From the NCBI GenBank assembly GCA_003956705.1, contig QZCP01000158.1, forward strand, positions 31,198 through 95,197: a stretch of DNA of 64,000 nt. Direction: 5' to 3'. The notes under the pieces were generated by a model that ran no database searches, was not told the DNA's origin, and worked only from the letters and a program-made list of their open reading frames with translations. The position numbers and the translations under genes are program-made. Of the stretch, positions 1-14,354 are shown in pieces. This DNA is from Brevipalpus yothersi (lineage: Eukaryota; Arthropoda; Arachnida; Trombidiformes; Tenuipalpidae). Position 1 is the stretch's first letter. Each line of letters opens with the position of its first letter.

Positions 1-231
1 TTGTTCAGTTGATGGAACAAAAATAGGTGATCAGCCTGTGAACCGTGTACCTAGATAGAGGAAAAGAAAAAGCAAAACTAACTAGAGAAATAACTCATAG
101 TTGTTTTTGGAAGTCCATGATTATGGTCATAAGTGATGACAGGCCGACGAAGCGAAGACAAACAATTCAATCAATACATTTAGGGCCAGCAAAATGGGAA
201 GATGAATGAATAGAAGAGTAGAGGAAAAGAA

Positions 232-673
<442 letters not shown>

Positions 674-1075
674 GAGTGAGAAGGAAGATCTCACAAATCA
701 TAATTATCATTTTCAGCTCCATCACAATCATCAGTGCAAAGGTTCACAACGTGTTTGACCATTTCTTCTTCCTCTTTTTTGCCTCTTCTATTCCCTACCA
801 TTCAGTGGATGTAAGTGTATGCTGAACCAGTTAAGCGAGATACACAGATATGTAAGTACATTCAAATGTTCATGGAAAGTTTTACCTATCAAATTAAGAG
901 GCTGTCACATGATTTGCATTCAATATCATCTTCTATCAGGAAGAGAGCAAGAGGAGGAGAGAAACAGAATGGTGATAGACAAACTTGCCAACAATCATGC
1001 TGTTTGAGCAAAATATTGCCCAAGATATTTGGCCAGCTCGTTGCCCTTGTTGCCAAGAACGCTCAATGTCTGTCC

Positions 1076-1112
1076 AAGAGAGAGAGAGAGAGAAAGAGAA
1101 AGAAAGAGAGAG
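1076..1112 (+). repeat. Imperfect (GA)n/(GAAA)n
   Basis: Purine tract with GAAA interruptions. Confidence 0.95.
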
Positions 1113-4100
1113 GGCAAAAAGAGAAAAAATGGCCTGATGGAGGGCATGTGAGGCGAGGTTGCACATCAAGGCAATAATTTGGGAAACATCACCACAATTA
1201 GCATTCTGATCAGTTTTTACCTTCATGTTAGCTTTTCTCTCTCTTTCTCTCTCTTTCACTTTTTGCTCCCTCTTCTTATTCTCGTTCTTACTTCTTCTTG
1301 TTATTCGCTCTCTCTCTCTCTCTTACAGCATTCCAATGAGATAGAAGAAGAAGAGCCCAAAAGATGCGGACAATGAATCATGAAAAAGAGAGGAAAAAAA
1401 ATCTCATGAATGGACCCACCAACGTGCTTCGTGCTCACTATCAAGTTTTTCGAGGCTCCATATATATAAACATTCCATGATCATATATATTTTTTCATAC
1501 ATCATTCCTTGAGCTTTTCTTTGTGTTGACGCTATCTTCACTGCACGATACAAGCTGTCAGATGTTCATACCATTTATTGACAAAATTTCACTTTTCTTC
1601 TCAACAAGGTATCACTCACCACCGATCATCCTCTTCCTTCCTATCTCTCTTTCTCTCTTTCACCAATCGAATTACGTTGGCCTTTGGAGTAGAAATCTTC
1701 CAAGTGGCCTTATCATTCGGCATCTTGACTTGGAAGAAAAAGCTTGTCCATCACTGATTCCCTGAGCACCCATTTTTGTCGGCTCATCCTCACGCGAACC
1801 TTTTTCCCAAAGAATTATTGTGGTATCCATACCATTCTCAAAAGCAAAAGGGCATCGCAAAAGATATTCCTTCTCTCTCATCTTCTCTTTCTCTTCATTC
1901 ATGAAGCTACTTTGGTGGTAAAAGCTTTACAAGTCGTGTAGAAGAGAGAGAGAGAGAAATTTTTCACTCTCTCACTAGTCTGATTCTCATTTGGTCCACT
2001 TTGAACCATTCAACCTGAATTTTCCACCGTGAACACACATATTCTACTTCCTTATCTTGTGGACATCTAAATCTGGCGCCAAGCAAACAAGCACGTCGGT
2101 CCTTTTCGGATTCAGTTCATGTGCCTGTGGCCAGAGAAAGAGAGTCTAGAAGTTAGCATACCACATACGGGCTACCATAAGGCAGATCTCTTCTCTCTCT
2201 CTCTCTCTCACTCACTCTCTAGTAAAGCCCGTATATTATTTGTCTTAAGTGAATCCTAATTATCAGCCTTGGCCTGACCTCGCTTCTCGGCCCACAAACT
2301 CATTCACCTTATACCATAGATATCGGTTCGTTCTCTCTTTCCCCAAAGCTTTACACCAATCTTGGGAAGTGAGTGGACAGCGTGAAATCTACTAGAAAAA
2401 GAATGTCTCCTCACTCCAGACTGTGTAATGTCTGTCTTGGCGTAAGATCATCTCATTTTCGTCCCGAGTGACTGTTTCCGGACCCATTTAAGTTTTTCCA
2501 AGTCACTCCAGATAAACCCATTGTATTCACCTTCTACCCTATATGCTCACCTTTATTCTGTTCATCTATTAGTGGTTAACTTGGCCCCTCCTGGAGGCAG
2601 TATTGAGTATTTTTTTCTGTTCTTCTTTCAAGAAAAGATTTCGGCAGTGTTAAGATTGTAAACGATCTTCAGTATAAGGGAGAGAAAGATAGAGAGAAAG
2701 AAAGCGAAAGCTCAGTATGATTTCACCTCGAAATCCTCCTCATTTCACACTCATGGAGAGAAATCATATCCTGTAGGGATAGGATTGAGTTTGATACTTT
2801 TAGAGAAATTATTTTTGTTCAAATTCTTTTTCTCTTCTACTCAGAATTCCAGCTTCCAGACTGGCCCCTCTCTCTCCCATCACTAATCCGTTTCGCTTTT
2901 TTACTCTTGAATAGTTTAGATTGCTTCCACATCATGAAAACGATCCTCTTTTCTTTCTGATTTTGATATTCTTCGTTTCTCTCTCTCTCTCTCTCTCATA
3001 TACTTTTTATCATAAGGCCCAGTCGAGCATTCCGAGCATAGTATGCTATGAGAGAGGAGGGCACACTTTTAAATACCAAAGGTGGATAGCGTCCACATCA
3101 TTCTGTCGGATTTAGATAAAAGTTTCAAAGTTTCTCTTGGTGGCTAGTTATATTCTTTGCATGAGCTGAGAGGAATAAGAAGAAGAACTCGTAAAAAAAT
3201 TTCTCTCTCTCTCTCTCTCTTCAATTTCAGTGGAAAAATAGGAGGAATCAAATGGAGTGATATACTGTCCATCGATAGAGAGATTAATGGTTTACACAGG
3301 AAAAATGATGAAAAAGGAGAGAGAAAGATAAACTTATCAGATGCTCATAAATGATCAATTTTACCGTGCAAAGGATTGGTTTGTAAGTGAATCGTAAAAT
3401 TCGTTCATCATCAACTGTTGAGATTTAGAGAGAGGAGAGAGAGAGAAAAAGTATCCACTAGATTGGAAGATAAAAACAAGCATGATTATAAGTAGTCGAA
3501 TAAAATGTGAAAATCAAATTGAACAATCTTAATACAAACTTTTTCTAAAGTGATTTCATGAAGAATCTTGTGTATGATTGAGAGAAGAATCTCGAAATGC
3601 TACTTGCTTCTCTCTCTCCCATTTACCGCTTCCTCCATTCCCGGTAAGATCAGATTAATTTGATCATCTTCAAGAATGAACATGATTTGAATTTTGATAC
3701 CCTCAATGGGTGAGTGTGTAAAATTATGACCTCGGTGGTGGAGAAAAATAGTGATCAAAAGCAGGGAGAGAGAGAGAGATATTCCAACTTGAATACCCGT
3801 TACCAAGCCACTCGTAGATAAGCAAATTATCATTATCAGAAAAAGTTCTGTAAGTGGTGTTACTGACGACGAGTATGATTAACATGAAGTGTCCAGCACT
3901 CAACAGTGAAGATAGTGATGGTGTGTCTGCAATTGAGTAGATTCCTGGCGAGAGCAAGAGAGAGGCTAATGAAAAATCTACTTATGCTCACATCATCATA
4001 CAAATACCACCCCAAATTGAGGTGACCTCCCGAAAAACACGAGTCAATCTCATTGATTTTCACTTAAATGAATCGGCACCCTCTTTCCTGGATATCTTCT

Positions 4101-4159
4101 AGCATGCAATTTGTCACTTCATCTCCTTCCATTTCTTCTTCTTACTTACTCACTTGCTC

Positions 4160-4181
4160 CTCTCTCTCTCTCTCTCTCTCT
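4160..4181 (+). repeat. (CT)n
   Basis: Short CT array that runs straight into TTCCAG. Confidence 0.95.
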
Positions 4182-7100
4182 TCCAGTATCTCTTAAATTC
4201 ACTTTATCTCTAAACATACTAATTTGCATCCAAATTATTCAAAGCTACCTGATTTTTCAACCTCAAATCATTTACTTTACCGCTCATTTCTCAAATAGTA
4301 CTCTACCGAAGGTCTCTTTCTCTCTCTCTCCTGGATCCTTCTCCAATCTGGCTGCTCTTTATTTTTGATAATTATTTTTCATTCCCTCACTTGTTTTCAT
4401 TAAAAGGATCCTGTAGGGCTGTAGTTCTCAAATTTCATCATCATGTCACTGACTTTGAACTACGATTGATGATTATGTTCTGCAAATGATGGAGATGGAA
4501 GAGAGAGAATTCAAGTGAATCGATGAAGAAAGTGATCAAGTGATCGTCACTGTTAATGGATACTATCGCACAACATCAATTTGGGCCTCATGCTGTTCCA
4601 AGTACATAATCTGGTCTAGGAGAGAGAGATATGATCATGCTACTGTTCAGTTTCGATCTTTTTTTCCTATGTCACCAGGATGGAATGGACGATAGTTCAG
4701 CAAACAACAAGTGTGTTAAGTTGAGGTGGAATCAATTTGGAAATGAGAAAAAAAAACCTTATCTTCAGGCAATTTGTGGGGATGTTATGCAACTGGATTG
4801 AAAAATATGAATTAAACGGTGATAGCATGCATGAAAGTGGTGCGAATATGATTGCCTTTTCGATCATAAATACGACACATGATAAACATTATGTATGGTA
4901 ATTTGGGGGAATATTTGATCCAATCAATATTCATTACTGGTCACAAGTGAATTATTCAAGTGAATATCTAGCCTTGTTAAGGTATGTACGTGTATTAAAA
5001 TCTTATTCTGTGGGAATCTTTTGACACACAAATGTTGGATAAAGTTTTCATCATCTACACTATTGGAAAAGGAAAATAATTAAATTGATCTCATTGAGAG
5101 CAATTCACTCTACAGGTACTTCCAAATGATACAGGTAGATAATGTAAATGTGATATGAAAAGTTGTGAGAGAGATACATGATTACGATTGATATCAGATT
5201 GCTATCTTCTTGAAAAGAAAACAACATCTAGCCTAGAAGCTGGCTGAAAAAGAGTTGAAGAGATACCCTTCATGATATCAGAATAATTCATTCAAAAACT
5301 GATCGAATATACCTTGAAATTCTTCTGAATGATATCAGTAAAGATTTGAGGTAAAAAAGTTCTGATCCTTTGTTGATATTGGAAAAATTTTGTGTTCATT
5401 TGATGGTAATTACTTCCATTCAGATATTTCTCCCATTTTTTACACTCAAATTTTTATCATAAATCAGGAGCAAATCTATTGCTCAAGAATAAATCCGTCA
5501 AATTAGCTGTTCCATTCAAATCAATTACTTCCCGGAATACAATAACAAAAGAACTTGAATGAGAAAAATTCTAGCCTCATTCTGAATACTTGTAGTTGAG
5601 GTAACAATGAACTAACATTGTATCATCCAACCAAATGAGGTGAATTCCTTTTTGGCCCCATTCTATTTGGGAATCCAATTTATTTATGCATACTGAAGAG
5701 CCACGATCTAATTCTATAAACTTGAAGTAAACTCGGCAAGCATGGAAAGAAAGATGATCTGATCGACCACCAAACAAGTGAAAACAATCCTCTATTCCGG
5801 ATTATTCTGATGAGCACGCAAATACATGCATTCATGAGTTGATGTGCTGAGTATACTTCAAGATTTTGGTTATGACTTTCCATGAGGTCTGAAGGCGATG
5901 TCATTCCTGTTTTTCTTCTGCATTTTAGATTGAACAAATCCTATACATAATACTTATCTTCATAGTGATTAGAATTACAGATAGAAGATTGGGAGAAGAT
6001 TAGAAAAAATGTTGTTAAATCGTTAAAAGTTTTACATTTCAAAAGTTTTGATCAGAATTCTGAGCAGCTCAAGTCCATCTGTCGCCATCTCATGGACCAA
6101 TCAAATAAACATATCAACTTTTCGAGAATTTTGTGGGCCTGTTAGAACTTTCAATTCAAAAAACAAACACTAATTATGAGTAAAGTACTGTGTGAAAATT
6201 CGAAAACTTGATATTTTGATGAAAAAATAGTAGAACGCTAGAAAATTCGGTGAAAAGATCATTTCAATCATGAAAATCAACTCATAACCTCTGCAAGCTC
6301 ATATTTTTTCCTTGTGATGCTCAAAATCGGAAAGTTTGGTATATATCTACATCATTTTACAGCATGATTTTCTTACCATCTAATTTTAATAATGAAGAAT
6401 AAATAACGAAGAAATTTCAATTGCACAGCTGAAATGCACAAGTGAGCTTTGAAAGAATTTTGGGTTACATTGTTTTAGAGGTCTCTCTTTTTTAGGCTTC
6501 ACAATCGATTGACATTAAGCGAGTGTCAAGATCCACATCCAGTGCCTAAAATATTGAGTGGATTGAGTAACCAAGCTATCAATCTAGCCTGAGTTCTGCG
6601 CAAATTTTGATGATTAGAAATGATTAAAATGGAGACCGGATCACATGTTTTACAGAGATGTAGCAAGGCAATTTCAAATTATGGAAGCATTTCTAAAAAT
6701 ATTCTGCGAAACAAAACTGGTTCAATCCACTAAATCAGCTCAAAGTGTCGATACATCGATGAAATATTCGAGAATCGAATAATAATTGTGGATATTTATC
6801 ATATCTGAGAATATCAACTAAGCTGAGAGAAAAAGTATTGTTGCTCCTCTCTAAGTGTCGATTCTCTTTCTATTTATCTGAGCATTTTCAGGACATGCAG
6901 TTTGAAAACCTCAGTCTTGGCTCACAAGATGGCACAGTATGTAGCTTTGAGCAAATTTTGCCAAGTTCTTTTAGTCTTAGCGAATTCTCTTTCTAGTTAC
7001 ATACAGTCGACTTTTCATTTTGACTGAGTTCGCTATGGAAGATTCCCGACAGTGGACAGGAATAGATAGAGACAAATTTGCTTCCTCAGATAGTAAGATC

Positions 7101-7183
7101 GATTGCTTTCCTGTTGCCATGATACATACAATGATGGAAGTCGAGGAATACTGGCTGGAAACTTTTTCCTTTGTGAATTTTGC

Positions 7184-7185
<2 letters not shown>

Positions 7186-7213
<28 letters not shown>
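7186..7213 (+). repeat. (CT)n
   Basis: CT array of about 28 nt. Confidence 0.95.
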
Positions 7214-7218
<5 letters not shown>

Positions 7219-7898
7219 AATTCCTAGTCTGGATTCGCTCTCGAAGAAGACTTGTGAAGTACACTACCATGTAATTACTTTGAGCTTATAGTGAACACAA
7301 ATAGGTGGATAGTTTATGTAGCATGTTTCATCCATCCGGCCACCCACTTTATCTTCCCTTGCTTTCATCATTTTGCAACAATGTAGATCTCAATCTTGTC
7401 GGATGCTGGATCCATCAATTTTCTCGGATCGTTTGCTTCCACTTCTTGATGCTGCTGAAATTTGTATCTAGGATTTAGACTTCACGATAGTGAAGAGAGG
7501 GAAAAAAAATAAATCCGCTATGCATATCAAATTCAAATCTCCAGCCACCAATATGGTGAATAAATTTCTATCTCCACCACACAAGTGAACTCATTTATCA
7601 AGAGTATGCAAATGAATCTATCCTGAGTGATAATTGCTCTCCCAGCAGCTATCACCTTTTTATGGAATGCTGATGATGATAAAAATCTTGTCAAGCTGCA
7701 TGAAAATCTATCAATTAATGATCACCAAAAGCATAATCGTGAATGTGAAATCGTCAGCAATATAAAGATTATCGGGAACCAAAATATTCTTCATTCACAT
7801 AGATGAACTGTTTTTCTCAAAATCTCCATCAGATTTGAATATCTACCTGGCATTCCATCGATCCTAAAGTCTATCCATCTATTGGAGAATAGAAAAGC

Positions 7899-7902
<4 letters not shown>

Positions 7903-7959
<57 letters not shown>
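7903..7959 (+). repeat. (GA)n, 57 nt
   Basis: Pure GA array. Confidence 0.98.
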
Positions 7960-7963
<4 letters not shown>

Positions 7964-8996
7964 ATTCCGATTGCCACAGATCTGACAGTAATCAAAGTTT
8001 CACCCTACCAGATAAAAATCTGTAACCTAGTTATCAGAAGGCGAGAAGGTTTTAGAGGCTTTTTTCATCCTCCTCTTACTTTTTCTTCTTCTTATTTCTG
8101 TCTTACATAAACGGATGATGGAAAATGTCGCAATCCAAAGATGCTACCTCAAAGCCTCTCATCAAGTGTTTTCTTAGTAAGCTTATGTTTTCTTTCCATT
8201 TCTCCAAGCCACCTGTCTTACTCTCTTGGACAATCTTTTTCCGCTCACATTTCTTCTCCTTATTTTGTTTCCTCATCTCTTCTTCATCCCATGGGAAGAC
8301 CACCTTGATTCATCCAGATTTTATTAGAAGAAGGAGCAAGAAAGAGGCTCAATTTGATGCAATTTTGGTGGATATTTCTCGATTTTATCCCCTTTAGGGG
8401 CATAAATTCCCGAGAAAGCTAGTTCAGATTTTGTCTTTTTTCTTCTTTTTTTAGGTAATCTGCCTCATCTTCACTGATAACTAGAATTTCCAGAGAATTT
8501 TAGTCGTGAAAAGTGAGAAGCGAAAAAAGAAAGTCCATATTCGAAGTGGTCAATACGGTAATGGAAATAGAAAGAATAGATCTCATTCCGATAGGTGAAG
8601 CAGAATTCTTCCAATATCGACACTCGTATATTCTTCCACATGCTAAACAAGATCTATAGATTTGAAGATGAATTCCTAACACCGAGATGAAGATGAACAC
8701 GACTAGGAGAGGGAGAAAGCGATGGTCTTCGATCTTATCGAATGGAAAAGGTTCTACTTAATGGATATATGCAAGAACAAGAAAAAGAAATTCTTGGTAT
8801 CCAACTTTTTCAATCTAAATACATGAAGGGAATACTTGTTTGCATTCAAGTTAATGGGTTGAAGAAAAAAAAACGCTGATCCTAGAGAAGCTGCCAAAGA
8901 CTATATGTGAAAAAGTGCAAAACATCTAAAGACTGGTAAACAGATTCTCATGTGGATGGAGGCAAAAAGTGATGCAGTGAAGAGAAAATTGGATTT

Positions 8997-9021
8997 TCTC
9001 TCTCTCTCTCTCTCTCTCTCT
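8997..9021 (+). repeat. (CT)n
   Basis: CT array of about 25 nt. Confidence 0.95.
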
Positions 9022-10984
9022 TTTCCTCTGATAGTCTTCAAATGTGCTCACTTATTGGGTTTTCTTCTCGCAATACTCTCACTTTTCACTTCTAATTAGA
9101 CTTCCACCATTCTGGATAGACTCTAATTTAGCGCAAAATTAACCATAGGTGAAGGTTGGACGAATATTTATCAACATCAAAATGAGTACTTCAAGATGAG
9201 AATGCAATTGGATGCAAGAATGCTGGGAATGATAAGTTAAGATGAGTTAGATAGACATTTAGCATGGCCTATGGTTGATGGAAGAAAGAGGCATCATTAC
9301 AGTATGCTGCTACTGCATGGTGAAGATGCAAAAATGATCTTCCAGATAGATGGCTACATCAGTGGCTGTTACTGACAGTAGGAGATATTTGTAGTATCAT
9401 GATTATTGATGAGGTGTAATCATGCCATAGTGAGATCTTCATTTGCTTCCTCTGATCATTCATTCTTGTTTGGTGAACATGAAAATTCTTTCACCAGAAT
9501 ATCGCAGATAATACATGGAAAGATTGTAAAACATTGTACACAGAGCGTTGGACCATGAAAGAGGTGAAAAAGAAGATTTCTACAAATATCGGTGAGTATG
9601 AAGATGAGGCTTACAGAGAGTTTTTCTCAGTTGTTTATATTCGAAAAAGTTTTCACTTGATGATGTGTGTGTATATGTGTATCATTTCGTGATATCTCAT
9701 GGGAAACGTAATATTATACCTTCTGCACAATCACTTTAGGTAATTGCTGTGAGCTGATTACGCCTCTCCGATCTAACTTCTCGTATTTCCCAAAGTTCTT
9801 GAAGATTTTCTTCCACCTTATACATGTATATTTATTTCTGATCAGCTTCTTGGATATTCCGCGTGATTCTAGAACGACATATACTGACAATTTAACGTCA
9901 AATTGCAATATGATAGCATCATGGTGGCAATGTTGGAGCATTGATGATGAGCAAAAAGAAAATAAGAAAGAAGAAGAAGAAGAAGAGGAGGCGAAAACTA
10001 TCATTCTTCATGATGAAACATCACTTGTTTATACACAGATTATGGTGGGGCGGAACCATATGAATGAGAGATTTTCCTCTCATCTTCATGAACTCACATC
10101 TCTCTTCCCCCTGCATCATCTTTCCCGCATCATATCATATCATTAGATTCTTTTCATCTCTATTTCTCCCTTTCCCCTTTCTTCTCTCCTCCTCTCCAAT
10201 CTCTCCATCAGCAATCTAACTGTACTCTCATCTCTTTCCTTTTTTGTGATCATAAGCTGTATACACCTATGCTCGAGATGCTTTTATACATGTATGTCTA
10301 ACAGTTTCCTGAGGTTATTTTATCATGAAAGTCTCTTCATGTAACTGTTGTTATTCATCGAGAAAACTTTTCTCTCTCTCTCATCTCTCTCTTTTTTCAT
10401 CAACTCTCGATATAGATCTTCTAGAAGCATCTATGGTGTTACATTCGATAGATATGTCATCAAGGGCAAAATATTATGAGATTTTGAAAGATGAGAAGAT
10501 CATTTGGAGAGGCAATTCACCCAACTTTAATGGCCTGATATCACGTCGAGACTAAAAAACTAATAAAATTTCAATCAATTTCCAATTTAGTGTTTACTAT
10601 TAGATTCCATCTTTTGATTTCATTCCCTCAACTTATCATTTTCTCATTTTTTTGCTCTTTACTAGCTTTTTTCGAGAATCTTAGTATCTGCTTTCCCTCC
10701 AATGATTTGGTATCACTTGTTCAGATTATTAAGAGCAATTAAATTATGCAGTTCGAGTCACTCTTTTTCAGATTACTACCATTCATCTTACAATTTATTG
10801 AAGTGTTACCCATACTATACTTCTGGCCCATAGAATACAATTTTCAAAGGAAGTCCTATCAACTCCACTTATCGTTGAAAATTTATGTCAGCTTTCATCT
10901 TCCATTTTTCTCCACTCAATTCACTATCTCACTGGGCACTTTATCTTCTCAAGTGGCACAAATTTTGAAAGTGTGTGGCAAAAC

Positions 10985-11071
<87 letters not shown>
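10985..11071 (+). repeat. (GA)n, 87 nt
   Basis: GA array with one AAA interruption near its start. Confidence 0.98.
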
Positions 11072-11074
<3 letters not shown>

Positions 11075-12076
11075 TCCAAGTTGAGGAGAATGTTTTCGGT
11101 GAATGTGATCATCCATCATGAAGCATCACTGAATCGTTTTCCTAGTGAATGCTCATAGCTCTCACTTTTTTATGAGTTCACAGAGAAGGTATGTGGCCCG
11201 GAAATCTTTTTTGAGCCCCTAGAAATGCAACAAATTGCTTCAAAATTCGAAAAGAGTATGATACACACTCACACATCTTAGGTTTTCACAGGCGAACTTC
11301 AAGCTTGAGGTATAGAAATTCAATTTCAATTCTCATCTTTGCTTCCTTGAATTCTTAAAATTTTCCCGACACAACTCTCTTACATCATTGTCTGGTGCAT
11401 GAAGAATGGAGGGAGAGAGAGATGCTTCAATTCTTTAAAAAATCTACTATGCAAAACGAATCTTGGATGAGATTTTTCTCGATAAAATTTCGAATATTCA
11501 ATTCATCAAACCATAAAAGATTGGATTCATTTTCATCATGTTGAATATTCCATGGAACAGGCTGATTGTCATGATGAAATTCAACTGAACGACGCTTGTG
11601 GAGAGAACAGATATATCATGCAATTTCAAGCTCGAGGCAACTTTATCGAGATTTTTACAATCAATGAACTGAAAACTGTTTGATTTGGACTGGAATTTGA
11701 ATATTACTTCACACTTTTGCAACTTACTAGTTTAAATCATTGCAATATACTGAATCAAATTTCAGGGCAATCTTGAAGGTTTGACTATCATTGTTCTCCT
11801 GTACACCTATCTAAAAAATTGCACAAATGTTCTCTAGCTTCAGAATCTTAATAGCTATGAATTATTCAATATTTTCGAAATTATCTTCGTAAAATTTAGT
11901 TGAACCATGCAAATGATACGACAGAAGAATTACAAAACTCATCAGAAATGAAATCCAAGTTCAAAGAGAACTTGAGTACAAAAGTAAATTGTAAATTGTG
12001 TAAATTGTTCTCCATGCATGCCTCCAAATGAACATAGCATCAACTCCACGCTCAGTGTTTCATTTAGGTTTGTGCT

Positions 12077-12090
12077 TCTATCTTTGAAAT
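12077..12090 (-). promoter_or_regulatory. snRNA 3' box downstream of U2
   Basis: On the minus strand ATTTCAAAGATAGA starts about 12 nt after the U2 3' end. It fits the snRNA 3'-end formation consensus GTTT-N(0-3)-AAARNNAGA with one mismatch at the first base. Position and orientation are as expected for Integrator-dependent processing. Confidence 0.7.
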
Positions 12091-12101
12091 TTCATGGAAA
12101 A

Positions 12102-12286
12102 GTGGGCCAATCCTGGTGGTACTGCAATACCAGGCCAACCCGTGACAGATTCAGAGCGAGCTCCTATTCTGTCCAATGGCAAAAATATGATCAATCGCAT
12201 GCCAACCATATTGGTGGCTACCAGCGATCAAGCTGATAAGAACAGATACTACACTTTGATCTTAGCCTATTAGGCCGAGAAGCGAT
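12102..12286 (-). ncRNA. U2: U2 spliceosomal snRNA
   Basis: Read on the minus strand, the 5' end is ATCGCTTCTCGGCC followed by GGCTAAGATCAAAGTG. It contains the branch-point recognition GUAGUA (nt 35-40, genome 12247-12252) and UCUGUUCUUAUCAGCUU. An AUUUUUG Sm site lies at 12180-12186. The 3' domain has CTGTCACGGGTTGGCC and stem-loop IV (CCTGGTATTGCAGTACC, 12112-12134), ending GGCCCAC; this closely resembles the fly U2 3' domain. The length of 185 nt is typical. U2 pairs with the intron branch point in the major spliceosome. Loop I is UAAUA instead of the vertebrate UUUU, and the stem II region is diverged but can still pair. With a 3' box and clean ends it looks like a functional copy rather than a pseudogene. 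Confidence 0.93.
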
Positions 12287-12342
12287 AAAGCTGAAGGGAA
12301 AAGGTAAAGTATACATATATGAAGCGACTAACTTTAGTGACA
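12287..12342 (-). promoter_or_regulatory. Presumed U2 promoter-proximal region
   Basis: The 55 nt upstream of U2 hold a TATATGTATA at about -33 to -24 and a block at about -35 to -56 where a proximal sequence element is expected. I do not recognise a PSE consensus for this taxon, so only position supports the assignment. Confidence 0.35.
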
Positions 12343-13238
12343 GTCAAAAATTGAAAATTGTGTGATGTGATAGTTCAACCTATCTGTAGGTGTATTAATT
12401 TGATCTGTTCTTATAGATACTGATTTTATTGATATTATTTCATGATTAAAATATATTAAATTATATTAAATATACAAAATATTGACCAAACAATAAATGA
12501 AACTCAACCATATCCTGAGATGCATCTTTCAATTGCTAGTCTTTTGGGAACAGGTTTCGTACTTAGGGCATCTTTTTAATTCTAGGCACACTAATCCAAA
12601 TCTTAGCTCCAAGTTTGAATGCATTTATCGAAAGAATTTGGAAATTCCCAAGATTCTATGCAAATAAATAATGACCAAAATGATCTATGCCTGCTTACAT
12701 TAGAAACTTAACTCACTCCTTGATTCTCATTTTTTTCTCTTGCAATGAGGTTGTTCATCTAATTGAATTCACTTCAAGATGGCCCATTTTTTTGATCGAA
12801 CGGTATAGTCAAACACTATACTGTATTATCAGACTTTCCATGTAAGCTAGCTGAAGTAAGATTTTCTTTCGTTCAAATCTCATTGTTTCCAGTTGAATTC
12901 AAATCATCTGACTGGAGAGTTGCAATTGGTCAGATGGAAAATGAAATGTTAAAAATTTGCAGAGGTCAGCAAACTTTTGGTTAAGCTGAAAATCTTACAG
13001 AAGATGACGACCAGACATTGATTGGACACATGAAGAAAACTGTAGTATGTCAGAGAAAATGGAAAGAAAAACATGGATATTCCAGATGAACGAGCATTCT
13101 AGAAGCAATATTTGCTGCATCTCTTCACCGATATTTCTCAAGGAGAAAATCTCATCTTGCACGAGGTGTACACAGATCATCACAGTAATCTCTTCCCTAG
13201 GCTCCTCTAGGCCCTCTCATCATCATTCTAGTTGTTTT

Positions 13239-13368
13239 CTCTCTCTCTCTCTCTCTNNNNNNNNNNNNNNNNNNNNNNNNNNNNNNNNNNNNNNNNNNNN
13301 NNNNNNNNNNNNNNNNNNNNNNNNNNNNNNNNNNNNNNNNNNNNNNNNNNNNNNNNNNNNNNNNNNNN

Positions 13369-13455
<87 letters not shown>

Positions 13456-13456
13456 T
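13239..13456 (+). repeat. (CT)n interrupted by an assembly gap
   Basis: CT array on both sides of 112 N; it runs into a splice-acceptor-like TTCAG. Confidence 0.98.
13257..13368. other. Assembly gap (112 N) inside CT repeat
   Basis: Run of N flanked by CT repeat. Confidence 1.
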
Positions 13457-13990
13457 CAGCTACACGAGAAGTAAGGCACGAGGAAGATATTTGAGAAAGT
13501 ACTTTTCAATGGATTCGCAATTGCTAGCTACAAATGTTGAATCAAGGAACCGGAAATACTGTTTATCAAGTTCTTTGTGAGAACTTTTCTCTCTCTTTCT
13601 CTCTCTCTCTCTTCCAAGTGAGATAGCAAAGAATGTATACACTTTTTAGATGAGATTTCCGCTGGCTCAATCCACAAGCTCAATGATCCTCTCTTTGATG
13701 CTCTCATTCGCATCACTAGTATCAGCTTCAGCCTCTCAAATACACCTCCTCTTCTCTTCTCTCCTCTCCTCCTCCCCCTTCTTCATCACACATTTTGTAT
13801 GCACTTTTTGAGCCATCACTTGAAGCAACTGGAGGAGGAATATAAGTCTCTCTCTCTCACACACCAAAACTCGATTCTGGCCTCTCGGCTAAACAAATTG
13901 GTGATTCATTCATCTGGTGAGTGACAGCAACACTGGCCGAGGTGTCCCAGTGGCGTCGGGAGAAAAGTGAGGCCACCAATTCGGTGTCAA

Positions 13991-14010
13991 AAGAGAGAGT
14001 AAAGAAAGAG

Positions 14011-14049
<39 letters not shown>

Positions 14050-14050
14050 A
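13991..14050 (+). repeat. Compound (GAAA)n-(GA)n
   Basis: GAAA units pass into GA units, giving a pure purine strand. Confidence 0.95.
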
Positions 14051-14291
14051 GCTGTGGTGATGACAGACTGCCAATCGAATGATGGAAGAATAAAAGAGCC
14101 CAAACGAATGATTCATCATTCCCATGTAAATATACTTCTTCCATCAAATTGGCAAGGCCCTTGTTTCCGGTCTCTCTTTTTCTAGGGTCTTCATATGGGT
14201 ACACAGATCCATACACACACACACTTGATGATCCAATTGAATCCACATTTTCTCTCTTCCATATGCATACACTGTATTGCCTCTCTTAGAG

Positions 14292-14292
14292 G

Positions 14293-14351
<59 letters not shown>
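14292..14351 (+). repeat. Compound (GAAA)n-(GA)n
   Basis: Same GAAA-to-GA structure as the tract about 300 nt upstream. Confidence 0.95.

Positions 14352-14354
<3 letters not shown>

Larger units (their letters stand above)
671..12076. other. No gene recognised
   Basis: AT-rich DNA with CT/GA tracts and only short chance open frames. A short non-repetitive open stretch at 7020-7180 (starting around MEDSRQWTG) has no splice or family support. It may be intergenic or hold upstream non-coding exons of Frizzled. Confidence 0.6.

Noticed and set aside
9560..9591. Possible exon ending at GTGAGTATG
   Set aside because: Good donor but no pyrimidine tract upstream and only a very short open frame.
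12018..12236. 72-codon plus-strand frame
   Set aside because: It is the antisense shadow of the U2 snRNA gene.
13472..13480. TAAGGCACG resembling the miR-124 5' end
   Set aside because: Only nine bases match; the rest of the mature sequence is absent and the flank is CT repeat rather than a hairpin.
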